From: an uncultured Fluviicola sp.
Lineage (GTDB): Bacteria; Bacteroidota; Bacteroidia; Flavobacteriales_D; Crocinitomicaceae
Assembly (NCBI GenBank): GCA_913009205.1
Contig: CAJVYC010000004.1
Span: forward strand, 124,001 to 188,000
DNA: 64,000 nucleotides
Direction: 5' to 3'
Shown here: one piece after another, positions 43,783-52,374 of the stretch
How the letters are laid out: the number at the start of each line of letters is the position of its first letter
Numbering within the stretch: position 1 is the stretch's first letter
Translations under genes and position numbers: made by a program
The notes under the pieces: model-generated
The model's database searches: none
Seen by the model: only the letters and a program-made list of their open reading frames with translations
Told to the model about the DNA's origin: nothing

Positions 43783-44069
43783 TAAACGTTTTTCAAATAA
43801 GTGAAATAGGAATCGTCGATCGTTTCAGTTGAAGGTGTGTCAGATTGAGAATCGTTGTAATTATTCAGCGATAAAAAATTGAGACCGATCAGCAAAATAA
43901 TGCTTGCTGCAGCCATCCAAACCACCCTTTTTGGAATTGTATCAGATCCCTGTTTCACTCGACTTGGAATTGCTTTGAGACGATTCATAAGGTCATTAGA
44001 AGGAGTAAAACGCTGCACATGATCTCCCATGCTCATCGTATCTTCCGCTCTATTTCTTTCTTCGTTCAT
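43782..44069 (-). CDS. single-pass membrane protein, probable anti-sigma factor
   Basis: 95 residues. A charged cytoplasmic N-terminal part (about 1-47, FTPSNDLMNRLKAIPSRV), one transmembrane helix at about 50-67 (VWMAAASIILLIGLNFLSL), and a short acidic periplasmic tail. No His-x3-Cys-x2-Cys zinc anti-sigma motif. The call rests on the layout and on being directly downstream of an ECF sigma factor, with 36 bases between them. Confidence 0.6.
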   Translation of the reverse strand: MNEERNRAEDTMSMGDHVQRFTPSNDLMNRLKAIPSRVKQGSDTIPKRVVWMAAASIILLIGLNFLSLNNYNDSQSDTPSTETIDDSYFTYLKNV

Positions 44070-44105
44070 ATTCTATTAGTCGTTAATTCGTTCGCAAACT
44101 TGCGT

Positions 44106-44690
44106 TTACTTTTCATTTTCTTTATAGTAACCTTCTAGGAGCTGTTGTAATTTCTTTTTCGCTCTAAACATCAAGGATTCTACTGAAGATACTGAAAGCT
44201 CAGTCAATTCAGCTATTTCAGAGTAGCTCATTCCTTCAATTTTATGCATCGTATATGCTATTTTTTGATTCTCAGCCAGCTGATCTATTGCGTCAAAAAG
44301 TATTTGAGTTCGTTCTTTATTTTCCAATAAAACGCCTGGATGATCGAATTCAATAGTAGCCGTTGGAACAATATGAGAATCATCTTTTTCCAAAGTCGTC
44401 ATCATTCCTGAGCGCTTCTTTCGCGTTTTCTTTCTCAAAAATTCTTTTGATTTGTTCAACGCAATTGAATAGATCCAAGTGGATAATTTTGAATCTCCAC
44501 CAAACGTATCCAACGAAAGATAAACCGCAGTAAATACTTCTTGCGTAACATCTTCGGCATCTGCTCTGTTCCGAATTAAGTTGATGCACGTATTGAACAC
44601 TTTAGACGAATAAGCATCCACTAAGTAGTTGAAGGCTCTATCCTTGCTCTTTCTGCTTAATTCAAGAAATGATTGGTCGTCTAAGTGCAT
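44106..44690 (-). CDS. ECF-type RNA polymerase sigma factor
   Basis: 194 residues from the ATG at 44690; an upstream TTG would start inside the likely promoter (TACTTTGG, minus strand). Region 2: FNYLVDAYSSKVFNTCINL, RNRADAEDVTQEVFTAVYLSL and STWIYSIALNKSKEFLRK. Region 4: AENQKIAYTMHKIEGMSYSEIAELTELSVSSVESLMFRAKKKL, a clear helix-turn-helix. It heads a unit with a membrane anti-sigma candidate and a Spy-like protein, so an envelope-stress regulon is likely. Confidence 0.92.
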   Translation of the reverse strand: MHLDDQSFLELSRKSKDRAFNYLVDAYSSKVFNTCINLIRNRADAEDVTQEVFTAVYLSLDTFGGDSKLSTWIYSIALNKSKEFLRKKTRKKRSGMMTTLEKDDSHIVPTATIEFDHPGVLLENKERTQILFDAIDQLAENQKIAYTMHKIEGMSYSEIAELTELSVSSVESLMFRAKKKLQQLLEGYYKENEK

Positions 44691-44803
44691 TTTCGGAGTA
44701 CCAAAGTACAATTATTGTTGTTGAGTTAACGTTACAACAGAGTTATATCAGCACATATTGTTAGTGCTAATTAAAAAAATCTTATTGTCCTAGATCGAAT
44801 GAC

Positions 44804-44811
44804 TATTTTTG
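44804..44811 (+). promoter_or_regulatory. -7 box upstream of the unknown lipoprotein gene (TATTTTTG)
   Basis: TATTTTTG is an exact TAnnTTTG and ends only four bases before the ATG at 44816, so transcription would start about at the start codon. The -33 region is weak. Confidence 0.45.
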
Positions 44812-44815
44812 TTCC

Positions 44816-46153
44816 ATGAAAATAACATACGCACTCGTATTTTTAGGATTGATAATAAGTTGTTCAAGAGAGACCGCGCTTGACCAACTTACAACGGAAG
44901 TAGTAGGAAATGTTTCTAACATAGCCGTTCTTACAGAGCTTTCGGATACAGAATATCCTGATAACCCAGACGTTATGGTTCGCCACGATAAATATGTTTC
45001 TTCTGTTATGGAGTCTATTGAGTTTGTCGAGAGTGGTGATAAATTTGATTTAGTGATCTATCCAACGAACGAAGGGGATGACATCGTGCGAATGAATGGA
45101 ATCGCAATGATGGAATTTATGCCTACAATTCCGCACTGTGCTAAAGATGATGAATACATGTCATTGATTTCAATTGTAAACCAAGAATGGAATAGAAACC
45201 AAGTAAAATGGGACGGAGATGCACTCTCAAATGTTTTGCCAAGTGACTATACGATCAATGGCGAAAAGATTACTCGAATTGATTTGGCAAGAAACTGCTT
45301 AAACTCTTACTTGTGGGAGTTGTTCTTCTATGCCGATGTTGAAGGAAAGAATAAAGTGTTCTATCATGGATGGTTTGACTTTCCTCATTCATTGTACAAA
45401 AGTCTTTTCAAAAAACGGAATGGAAGAGATTTTGAAGGGTATGCGAAGTACATGGAAGACTGGAAGAATCCTGAAAACAAACTGTTGAACCTTGCCCAAA
45501 TTAGAACTGTTGTGTCTTCAAATAGCGACGTTAAATTTGAGAGCTTTAACGATGTTATGTATCCACTAAAAGGAGAACGTAAGAAGAAGAATATTGAAAT
45601 CATTTATCCTGTGGATTATACAAAAATGTCTGATTTCCATACAGATTCTGCATTGTTTGCTACCTTCTCCGTTCCAGGGTTTTATAACCGTAACGAGCCG
45701 AGAACAACGCAGTTGGGACGCTTTTACGAATTATCAGATGTGGCATTCAACAAAGGAAATTGTGACGGAGATGTGATTGCAGAAATCAACATGCGCTTCG
45801 AACGCGAGAATGGCGAAATAACTCATTTTGTGTTTGCAGGAATTGATCTTAACACACTTCCGAGACTTTCTGTAGAAGAGGCGAATTCAGGAAATCAGTA
45901 TTCCATGGGGATTGGAAACCATCCTTTTTACGAAGATGTATTATCACACGAGGAGTTGAGTAGTAAAACCAACCATTATTTTGGATTGCTTTTAGACAAA
46001 GACGGAAATTGGTTGGATAGCCACACGGTTGGAATTGACGGCCCATTGTTGCATTTGGACAATAATGATCCAAATCTACTTCATGTTTGGTTGCTTTCTT
46101 TTGAACGTCACGCCTTAGTCGGTCATTACACGGTTCAGTTAGATAATCTCTGA
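44816..46153 (+). CDS. unknown lipoprotein, 445 residues
   Basis: Signal peptide with a lipobox: ITYALVFLGLIISCSRE, Cys16 being the likely lipidated residue. The mature part is acidic, without repeats, membrane segments or a known motif that I can name. Stretches such as DVMYPLKGERKKKNIEIIYP near 245-265 and GIGNHPFYEDVLSHEELSSK near 365-385 look like ordered protein, and codon use is normal for the neighbourhood. It is divergent from the ECF sigma gene. It ends next to a YyaL relic, so its last residues could have been shaped by a deletion. I do not recognise it. Confidence 0.7.
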   Translation: MKITYALVFLGLIISCSRETALDQLTTEVVGNVSNIAVLTELSDTEYPDNPDVMVRHDKYVSSVMESIEFVESGDKFDLVIYPTNEGDDIVRMNGIAMMEFMPTIPHCAKDDEYMSLISIVNQEWNRNQVKWDGDALSNVLPSDYTINGEKITRIDLARNCLNSYLWELFFYADVEGKNKVFYHGWFDFPHSLYKSLFKKRNGRDFEGYAKYMEDWKNPENKLLNLAQIRTVVSSNSDVKFESFNDVMYPLKGERKKKNIEIIYPVDYTKMSDFHTDSALFATFSVPGFYNRNEPRTTQLGRFYELSDVAFNKGNCDGDVIAEINMRFERENGEITHFVFAGIDLNTLPRLSVEEANSGNQYSMGIGNHPFYEDVLSHEELSSKTNHYFGLLLDKDGNWLDSHTVGIDGPLLHLDNNDPNLLHVWLLSFERHALVGHYTVQLDNL

Positions 46154-46415
46154 AAACGGGGCCATCTTAGAAGCGCAATTTGTTCATGCACCTTTCGAAG
46201 TTGCAATTGTTGGAAATGACTACCAATCCATCTGCAAACAATTTGATCAAAACTACTTGCCAGATGTTTTCTTGTTGGGAGGTAAAGCAGTCGGAGATCT
46301 TGAATTGCTTTACTCTAAATTCGTGAAAGGCAGCACAAGGACTTATGTTTGTCAGAACAAAGCATGTCAATTACCAGTAACGGAAGTGGGCAAGGCACTA
46401 GAACAACTGGAGTAG
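46143..46415 (+). pseudogene. C-terminal remnant of a YyaL/DUF255 thioredoxin-domain protein
   Basis: Directly after the lipoprotein stop, another frame reads ENGAILEAQFVHAPFEVAIVGN, then YLPDVFLLGGKAVGDLEL, YVCQNKACQLPVTEVGKALEQLE and a TAG at 46413. The YVC-N-x-x-C-QLPV block is the invariant end of YyaL/SSP411-type proteins, which are normally about 670-700 residues with an N-terminal thioredoxin and a six-hairpin glycosidase-like domain. Only about 90 residues remain and there is no start. The rest has been deleted. Confidence 0.88.
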
Positions 46416-46489
46416 GTATTGTATTCGGTTTCTAGTTCATAGATTCACGCTGAACTTGATCATCTAAACCAAAAACTTATAATTCATAG

Positions 46490-46519
46490 CCTCTAACCTC
46501 TAACCTCTAACCTCCAACC
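46490..46519. repeat. 7-bp tandem repeat (CCTCTAA)x4
   Basis: CCTCTAA, CCTCTAA, CCTCTAA, CCTCCAA, then CC: a heptamer repeated four times, the last with one change. It is non-coding, 2 bp after which the polyprenyl synthase gene ends. Slippage-prone; no function visible. Confidence 0.75.
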
Positions 46520-46520
46520 G

Positions 46521-47489
46521 TTAAACGTTTCGTTCAATTAAGAATTCAGCAAGTTCAATTAATGTGATTTTTTCATCAGAATCTATTTCAATAGCATCCA
46601 ATGATTTCATGGCTCTTTTATAATAATCTTGCATCATTAATTGGCAGTCTTCTTTAACTTTTAATTGGTCGAACATTTGTGTCGTTCTACTCACCTTGAA
46701 GTTAAGATTGTCTTCGTTTTGAAGTTGATTCATGATTTCACGATGTTCCAGCGTAGCCTTTCCAATAGCCGTAAGATGAAGAAGTGTTTTCTTGTTTGCA
46801 ATAACATCTCCTCCAACTTGTTTTCCAAACTTGTCTGGATCAGCGTAAAGATCAAGAATATCGTCTTGAATTTGAAAAGCGATACCTATGTTTTGACCGA
46901 AATTGTATAAGTTGTTTTGATCTTTTTCCGAAGCTCCAGCGATCAAAGCACCCATTTTTAAAGAGGCACCTAAAAGTACTGAAGTCTTCAAACGAATCAT
47001 TTCGATATATTTCGCAATCGTAACGTCTTCTTGCGTTTCAAAATCAGTATCCATTGTTTGTCCTTCGCAAACTTCAAGAGCTGTTTTGTTTAAGAGCGCA
47101 AATGCAAGTGGAAGCTTTATTGGGTCAATTTGACTCAATAATTCATACGCTTTTATAATCAAAGCATCACCGGATAGAATAGCAATACTCGTATCCCATT
47201 TATCGTGCACCGTCTGCTTGTTTCTCCGCTTTGGAGCATCATCCATGATGTCGTCGTGAATCAAAGTGAAGTTATGAAACACTTCAATGGACAGGGCTTG
47301 AGATATGACAACTTCTTTAGGCGTACCGAACAATTCAGCCCCTAGTAAAGTCATGACAGGCCGAATTCTTTTCCCTCCCAACGTCAAGAAATACCTTAAC
47401 GGGTCGTACAGGTTAGTCGGCTCTTTTGGGAAATCAACTTTTGTTAATTCTAACTCGATGTATTCTGTGTATAATTTCAGCGAATTCAT
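46521..47489 (-). CDS. trans-polyprenyl diphosphate synthase
   Basis: 322 residues. First aspartate-rich motif LIHDDIMDDAPKRRNK near 78-93 (DD-x2-D), second FQIQDDILDLYADPDKFGKQ near 205-224, GGKRIRPVM near 38. These chain-elongation enzymes add isopentenyl diphosphate to allylic substrates in the cytoplasm; the product length (octaprenyl/solanesyl for menaquinone, or shorter) is not readable with certainty. It overlaps the RND gene stop by four bases. Confidence 0.93.
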   Translation of the reverse strand: MNSLKLYTEYIELELTKVDFPKEPTNLYDPLRYFLTLGGKRIRPVMTLLGAELFGTPKEVVISQALSIEVFHNFTLIHDDIMDDAPKRRNKQTVHDKWDTSIAILSGDALIIKAYELLSQIDPIKLPLAFALLNKTALEVCEGQTMDTDFETQEDVTIAKYIEMIRLKTSVLLGASLKMGALIAGASEKDQNNLYNFGQNIGIAFQIQDDILDLYADPDKFGKQVGGDVIANKKTLLHLTAIGKATLEHREIMNQLQNEDNLNFKVSRTTQMFDQLKVKEDCQLMMQDYYKRAMKSLDAIEIDSDEKITLIELAEFLIERNV

Positions 47490-50152
47490 GTCGATTCTTC
47501 GGGATCAGTTTTGGCTTTTAACTCAGGATCTATTTCGACATCTAAATGCTCCCAATCAATATCTGATTCTTCTGCATACGCGTCGAAATAAGGTTCCTCA
47601 AATGATTTTGTTGTAATTCTTCTTTCCAATGATAAGAGCAATGAAGGAAGCAGAACGAGGTTGGTGATCATTGCAACTAATAGCGTCAATGAAACAAGAA
47701 ATCCTAATGCTTTCGTTCCTCCAAATTGAGAGAATGAGAACATTATAAATCCACAGAAAAGAATGATTGATGTATAAAACATTCCAAGTCCAGCCTCTCG
47801 AATCGCCATAATTGCACATTCCTTAAGATCCCATTGTTGTGCTTTCAATTCTTGTCTGTATTTCGCCAAGTAATGGATTGTATCATCGACGGAGATTCCG
47901 AACGCAATACTAAATACTAATAATGTTGACGGCTTTAATGGGATTCCGAACCAACCCATAACTCCTGCAGTAAATACCAGCGGGATAAGATTTGGAATTA
48001 AGGAAACCAATACCATTTTCCATGATCTAAATAAAATTGACATTAAGATCGATATGGCTAAAATGGCGAAAAGTAAACTAGTGAAAAGGTTGATCACCAT
48101 GTACTTTGTTCCTTCTGATGCTACAATTGATGTTCCAGTCAGTGTAATTCCAAAGTATTCATTGTCGATGGAAGAGCGCAAATTGGATTTAAAGCTTTTG
48201 CTTTTGTATTTATTCTGTAGAAATAGATCTTGATCTAAATTACAAATTCGTCTGTCTTCTTCATTCTTAATGTACTTCTCCGCAAGATGGTTGGAAATTC
48301 TATTGTTGTTCATTAAGATGGAATCGGCATACATACTCTTACCAGCCTTATCGAATTTTTTATAAAAATGCTCAATCCTTAATCGGTTCGGATTTAGAAT
48401 TGAATCAATAACCAAACGCAACGTGTCCGCTTTATCACTAACCTCATACGACCCTAAATCCATCATTTGGCAGCGAACTCTCAAGATATACTCATTCGTA
48501 TCAATTAGTTCGTCCAATGAGAACCCAACGCCCTGAGCATCTGCTAATGGGGAGTTGTCTTTGTACTTCTTCAGCTGACTTAAATGCCGCCTTTGAGTAA
48601 TCAATTTGTATTTAGAAGAATCATTGGCGAAATACGCCATGTTCGCTGCTTTTAAAGCGTCGATGTATGAAATACTGCGCGAGAACAATGTGTCTTTCGT
48701 AATTCTGCTTTGCAACTTTTCAACTGCTAACCATGTTGACGTCTTATTCAATCTAGAATCTTCTTTGTAATCAATAAGAATTTCAAAAGGAACAACTCCA
48801 CCAAAATTCTCCTGCATGAAGTTCATGTCTTCAAGAATTGGGTGACCTGCGGGTAGATCTCCAGATAAGTTACCTGTAGCTTCAATTTTGGTCATCCCAA
48901 TGATGGACATTCCTACAACCGCAATCGTTGTAATGTAAACCCATTTACGATGATTCAGCGTTATGTTGACAAGCGTATTCAATAATCCTGTAGCTAATTT
49001 TCTGTCGAGGTGTTTAAGATGTCTTTCTCTCGGCGTTTTAGATAATGAAACGATGATTGGTAAAATCGTGATCGACAAAATGAACACCATCATGATGTTG
49101 ATTGATGCCGTAATTCCAAACTGAACAAGCTTAGTTGAATTTGTAGAGACGAATGTCAAAAATCCGAGTGAAGTCGTCAAGTTGGTTAAGAAAGTCGCTG
49201 TACCGATTTTTCGAATTACTCTTGATAAAGCCTTTGCCTTATTACCATGTTCCTTAATCTCCTGATGGTATTTTGTGAGAAGGAAAATACAGTTTGGAAC
49301 ACCAATGACAATCATCAGTGGCGGAATCAATGCCATGATAATTGTGATGTTGAAATTCAATGCGCCAATCGTTCCCATTGACCAAATCACAGCTATTGCT
49401 ACAACCAGGTTACAGATGAAAACAACTCTCAGCGATCGGAAGAAGAAGTACATCAGCAGCGAAGTCATCAGCAACAACAATGCAATGAAAATGTACATTT
49501 CTTTCAAGACCCGTTTCCCAATTACAACGCGTAAGTGAGGCATCCCGGCAAATCTTGGTTCTCCAAAATAGCTTGAATAAGAACGTGCTAATTCTTCAAC
49601 ATCGAGAACTACATTTGATTTTTTCTGATCGGTAATGAAGCTTTCGTCGACTTCAACCATCATTAAGGAAACTGTTTCGTCTTCGTTGTATAGCAAGCCT
49701 CGATAAAGAGGATTGCTTCTGATTTCGTACTTAATTGAATCGATTGATTTTTCTTTAAAATCGGTATCTGAAAAGATTCGATGTGCATCAAACCGCTCTT
49801 CTTCACGGTTGTTGTGAATCGAAAATAAGGTGGCTTCTGAAACAACGGCTTTAATTCCATCCATCTGAAGTATCGAGTCTCCGAGTTCTTTCCACTTCAA
49901 GAAATTCTCCTCTGTGTAAAGAGAATCCGTCTCAACTGCAATTACCAGAGAACCGCCATCTTCACCAAATACTTCTTTGAATTTCTCGTAATCCACTTTC
50001 GCTTCAGCATTGTTGGGAAGAAGGATTCCGTATTTGTTATCTAATTCAAGTCCAGTAAGCGCATGATAACCAAAGAAAGTGGTCAATAAAGCGAGTATAC
50101 CAATGATGATAAAACGATTTCTAAGAATGATATTAGCAATTGATTGCCACAT
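47486..50152 (-). CDS. RND/MMPL superfamily exporter
   Basis: 888 residues, twelve transmembrane helices as two six-helix halves with large periplasmic loops. The first half has IGVPNCIFLLTKYHQEIKEH, and the second PLKPSTLLVFSIAFGISVDDTIHYL, where the GISVDD/H motif carries proton-relay Asp residues of the HAE2/MMPL group. The C-terminal tail is acidic. Such single-polypeptide pumps export lipids or hopanoids. No outer-membrane or adaptor partner gene is adjacent. Confidence 0.85.
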   Translation of the reverse strand: MWQSIANIILRNRFIIIGILALLTTFFGYHALTGLELDNKYGILLPNNAEAKVDYEKFKEVFGEDGGSLVIAVETDSLYTEENFLKWKELGDSILQMDGIKAVVSEATLFSIHNNREEERFDAHRIFSDTDFKEKSIDSIKYEIRSNPLYRGLLYNEDETVSLMMVEVDESFITDQKKSNVVLDVEELARSYSSYFGEPRFAGMPHLRVVIGKRVLKEMYIFIALLLLMTSLLMYFFFRSLRVVFICNLVVAIAVIWSMGTIGALNFNITIIMALIPPLMIVIGVPNCIFLLTKYHQEIKEHGNKAKALSRVIRKIGTATFLTNLTTSLGFLTFVSTNSTKLVQFGITASINIMMVFILSITILPIIVSLSKTPRERHLKHLDRKLATGLLNTLVNITLNHRKWVYITTIAVVGMSIIGMTKIEATGNLSGDLPAGHPILEDMNFMQENFGGVVPFEILIDYKEDSRLNKTSTWLAVEKLQSRITKDTLFSRSISYIDALKAANMAYFANDSSKYKLITQRRHLSQLKKYKDNSPLADAQGVGFSLDELIDTNEYILRVRCQMMDLGSYEVSDKADTLRLVIDSILNPNRLRIEHFYKKFDKAGKSMYADSILMNNNRISNHLAEKYIKNEEDRRICNLDQDLFLQNKYKSKSFKSNLRSSIDNEYFGITLTGTSIVASEGTKYMVINLFTSLLFAILAISILMSILFRSWKMVLVSLIPNLIPLVFTAGVMGWFGIPLKPSTLLVFSIAFGISVDDTIHYLAKYRQELKAQQWDLKECAIMAIREAGLGMFYTSIILFCGFIMFSFSQFGGTKALGFLVSLTLLVAMITNLVLLPSLLLSLERRITTKSFEEPYFDAYAEESDIDWEHLDVEIDPELKAKTDPEEST

Positions 50153-50412
50153 TGACTAAACTCTGATTAAATACGGAGACAAAAGTAAGATTTATATAGT
50201 TAGGACACAAAGAATTTGGCGTAGCAATACTAGTGCCAAAAATCCAAATTTAATGAGTGCTTGGCACTAAAGGATTTATAGAGGGAGGGCTTTAACTTTT
50301 AGATTTACATTTCTTTGAAAAAAATACTGACAACTATTGTATTTTTCAATTGGCACAGCGGTATCGATTCAATATATTTAATATCAATCGATTAACTAAG
50401 TCGGCAATTGTC
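50153..50412. other. intergenic region with a 9-bp inverted repeat (50231-50269)
   Basis: TAGTGCCAA at 50231-50239 and TTGGCACTA at 50261-50269 form a perfect 9-bp inverted repeat around a 21-base spacer, with AAATCC and GGATTT extending it partly. It is upstream of the RND gene and downstream of pyrF, so it could be a terminator-like hairpin for pyrF (no T-run) or an operator for the RND gene. The remainder shows nothing. Confidence 0.5.
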
Positions 50413-51231
50413 TTAAAAGTTCTTCGCGTCGAGGATTTTTGCCATTTGACTTTGAAGGGCTTTGGCAGATTCACCTGCTTTTTCTGCGAAATCCGTGTCT
50501 TTTGAAGCGTAAATAATTCCACGGGATGAATTCACAAGCAAACCGCAGTCATCGTTCCAGCCATAGTTTGCAACATCTTCTAAAGATCCTCCTTGAGCTC
50601 CGACACCTGGAACTAAGAAAAAATGATTTGGAACAATTTTTCGAACATCACCAATTCCTTCAGCGCGTGTTGCTCCAACGACATACATCAAGTTTTCTTC
50701 TGTTCCCCAATTTTGAGATTTACGCAATACCTTCTTGTACAATTCTTCATTGTTTATGTCAGTCATAAACTGGAAATCCAACGCTCCTTTGTTTGATGTT
50801 AACGCCAAAAGAATCACCCACTTGTTTTCGTATTCGAAAAATGGAGTAACGCTATCTTCGCCCATATATGGAGCAATTGTTACCGCATCGGCATTCAAGT
50901 AGTTGAAAAATGTATCTGCGTAATAGCGTGAAGTGTTGCCAATGTCACCGCGCTTTGCATCTGCAATTGTTAAAATGTTATTTGGAATGTAATCGATTGT
51001 TTTCTTCAGCGATTCCCAACCTTTAGGTCCATGGCATTCGTAAAAAGCAACGTTTGGTTTGTATGCAACACAAAAGTTCTTTGTAGCATCAATAATGGCC
51101 TTATTGAATTCAAAAATGGGATCTTCAGTCTCTAAGAGGTGTGCCGGAATCTTTTTTAAGTCCGTGTCCAGTCCAACGCATAAAAATGAGCGTTTTGTTT
51201 TAATCTCTTGTATAAGTTGTGCTCGGGTCAT
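50413..51231 (-). CDS. pyrF: orotidine 5'-phosphate decarboxylase (type 2)
   Basis: 272 residues, longer than the 245-residue E. coli form and typical of the type 2 subgroup. [17 protein letters not shown] near 15-31, [15 protein letters not shown] near 88-102 (the catalytic D-x-K-x-x-D), and GVGAQGG near 210 followed by [11 protein letters not shown] near 233. It makes UMP from OMP in pyrimidine synthesis. It is downstream of prfA by 60 bases on the same strand. Confidence 0.95.
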   Translation of the reverse strand: MTRAQLIQEIKTKRSFLCVGLDTDLKKIPAHLLETEDPIFEFNKAIIDATKNFCVAYKPNVAFYECHGPKGWESLKKTIDYIPNNILTIADAKRGDIGNTSRYYADTFFNYLNADAVTIAPYMGEDSVTPFFEYENKWVILLALTSNKGALDFQFMTDINNEELYKKVLRKSQNWGTEENLMYVVGATRAEGIGDVRKIVPNHFFLVPGVGAQGGSLEDVANYGWNDDCGLLVNSSRGIIYASKDTDFAEKAGESAKALQSQMAKILDAKNF

Positions 51232-51291
51232 TTTGGATTGTTTTGTAATTTCAATTTAGCAAAGCTGCTCTGCCGTTTGCTTTATCAGACG

Positions 51292-52371
51292 TTACACATC
51301 TTCTCCCTTCAGTTTCTCCGCATTCTCAGCCATTTTCAAAGAATCGATCATTTCCTGAAGATCCCCGTTCATAAAGGCTCCAAGGTTGTACATCGTTTTA
51401 TTGATTCTGTGATCAGTAATTCGCCCTTGCGGATAATTGTATGTTCTAATTTTCGCCGATCTATCACCGGTCGATACCAATGATTTTCTATGCTCTGATC
51501 TTTCGTTCATGATTTTATCCAATTCAATTTGGAACAATCGAGAACGAAGCATAGTCATGGCTTGTGCTAAATTTTTATGTTGCGATCTACCGTCTTGACA
51601 TTCTGCGACAACTCCCGTTGGAACGTGTGTCAATCGTATAGCCGATTCCGTCTTGTTTACGTGCTGTCCGCCTGCTCCAGATGCTCTATACGTATCTCTG
51701 CGAATGTCAGCCGGATTGATGTCAATATCAACTTCTTCCGCCTCTGGAAGAACAGCTATTGTAATTGCCGATGTATGAACGCGCCCTTGAGATTCTGTTT
51801 CAGGCACACGTTGAACACGGTGTACTCCCGATTCAAATTTCAAAACTCCATAGGCCGCCGGAGCGTCAATATTTATTGTGATTTCTTTAAATCCTTTCGT
51901 TGTTCCTTCGTTGGTGTTCACGACTTCATAAGACCAACCTCTTTCTTTGAAGAACATCGTGTACATTCTGAAACAGTCTTCAACGAAAATACAGGCTTCA
52001 TCGCCTCCAGTTCCAGCGCGCAATTCCATGATTGCACATTTCTCATCTTCTGGATCTTTGGGAATCAAAAGCGTTTTGATTTCCTCTTCCATTTCTGGTC
52101 GACTCTTCTCAAGCTCGTCAATTTCCATTTTGGCCATTTCGCGCATTTCTGCATCAACTTCTTCTTTTAAAAGTGCTTTTGAACTTTCCAAGTTGTCGAT
52201 AAGGCCTTTGTATTTTTTGTATATCTCGACAAGTTCTTCAAGATCTTTGTATTCTTTTGTCAACTTGACATAGCGTTTCATGTCCACAATAATATCAGGA
52301 TCCACGATAAGCGTGCCCACCTCAATAAATCGGTAGTTGATTGCCTCTAATTTTTGTAGTAAATCGTTCAT
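51292..52371 (-). CDS. prfA: peptide chain release factor 1
   Basis: 359 residues, normal length. The GGQ peptidyl-hydrolysis motif is present (GASGGQ-type segment: YRASGAGGQHVNKTESAIRL near 224-243), with MELRAGTGGDEACIFVEDCF near 116 and SEHRKSLVSTGDRSAKIRTY near 298. It recognises UAA/UAG stop codons and releases the peptide. Adjacent purM ends three bases upstream of its ATG, so the pair is co-transcribed. Confidence 0.96.
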   Translation of the reverse strand: MNDLLQKLEAINYRFIEVGTLIVDPDIIVDMKRYVKLTKEYKDLEELVEIYKKYKGLIDNLESSKALLKEEVDAEMREMAKMEIDELEKSRPEMEEEIKTLLIPKDPEDEKCAIMELRAGTGGDEACIFVEDCFRMYTMFFKERGWSYEVVNTNEGTTKGFKEITINIDAPAAYGVLKFESGVHRVQRVPETESQGRVHTSAITIAVLPEAEEVDIDINPADIRRDTYRASGAGGQHVNKTESAIRLTHVPTGVVAECQDGRSQHKNLAQAMTMLRSRLFQIELDKIMNERSEHRKSLVSTGDRSAKIRTYNYPQGRITDHRINKTMYNLGAFMNGDLQEMIDSLKMAENAEKLKGEDV

Positions 52372-52374
52372 GTC

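Noticed and set aside
46490-46519. Heptamer repeats considered as a CRISPR-like array
   Set aside because: Units are contiguous and 7 bp long with no spacers and no cas genes nearby.
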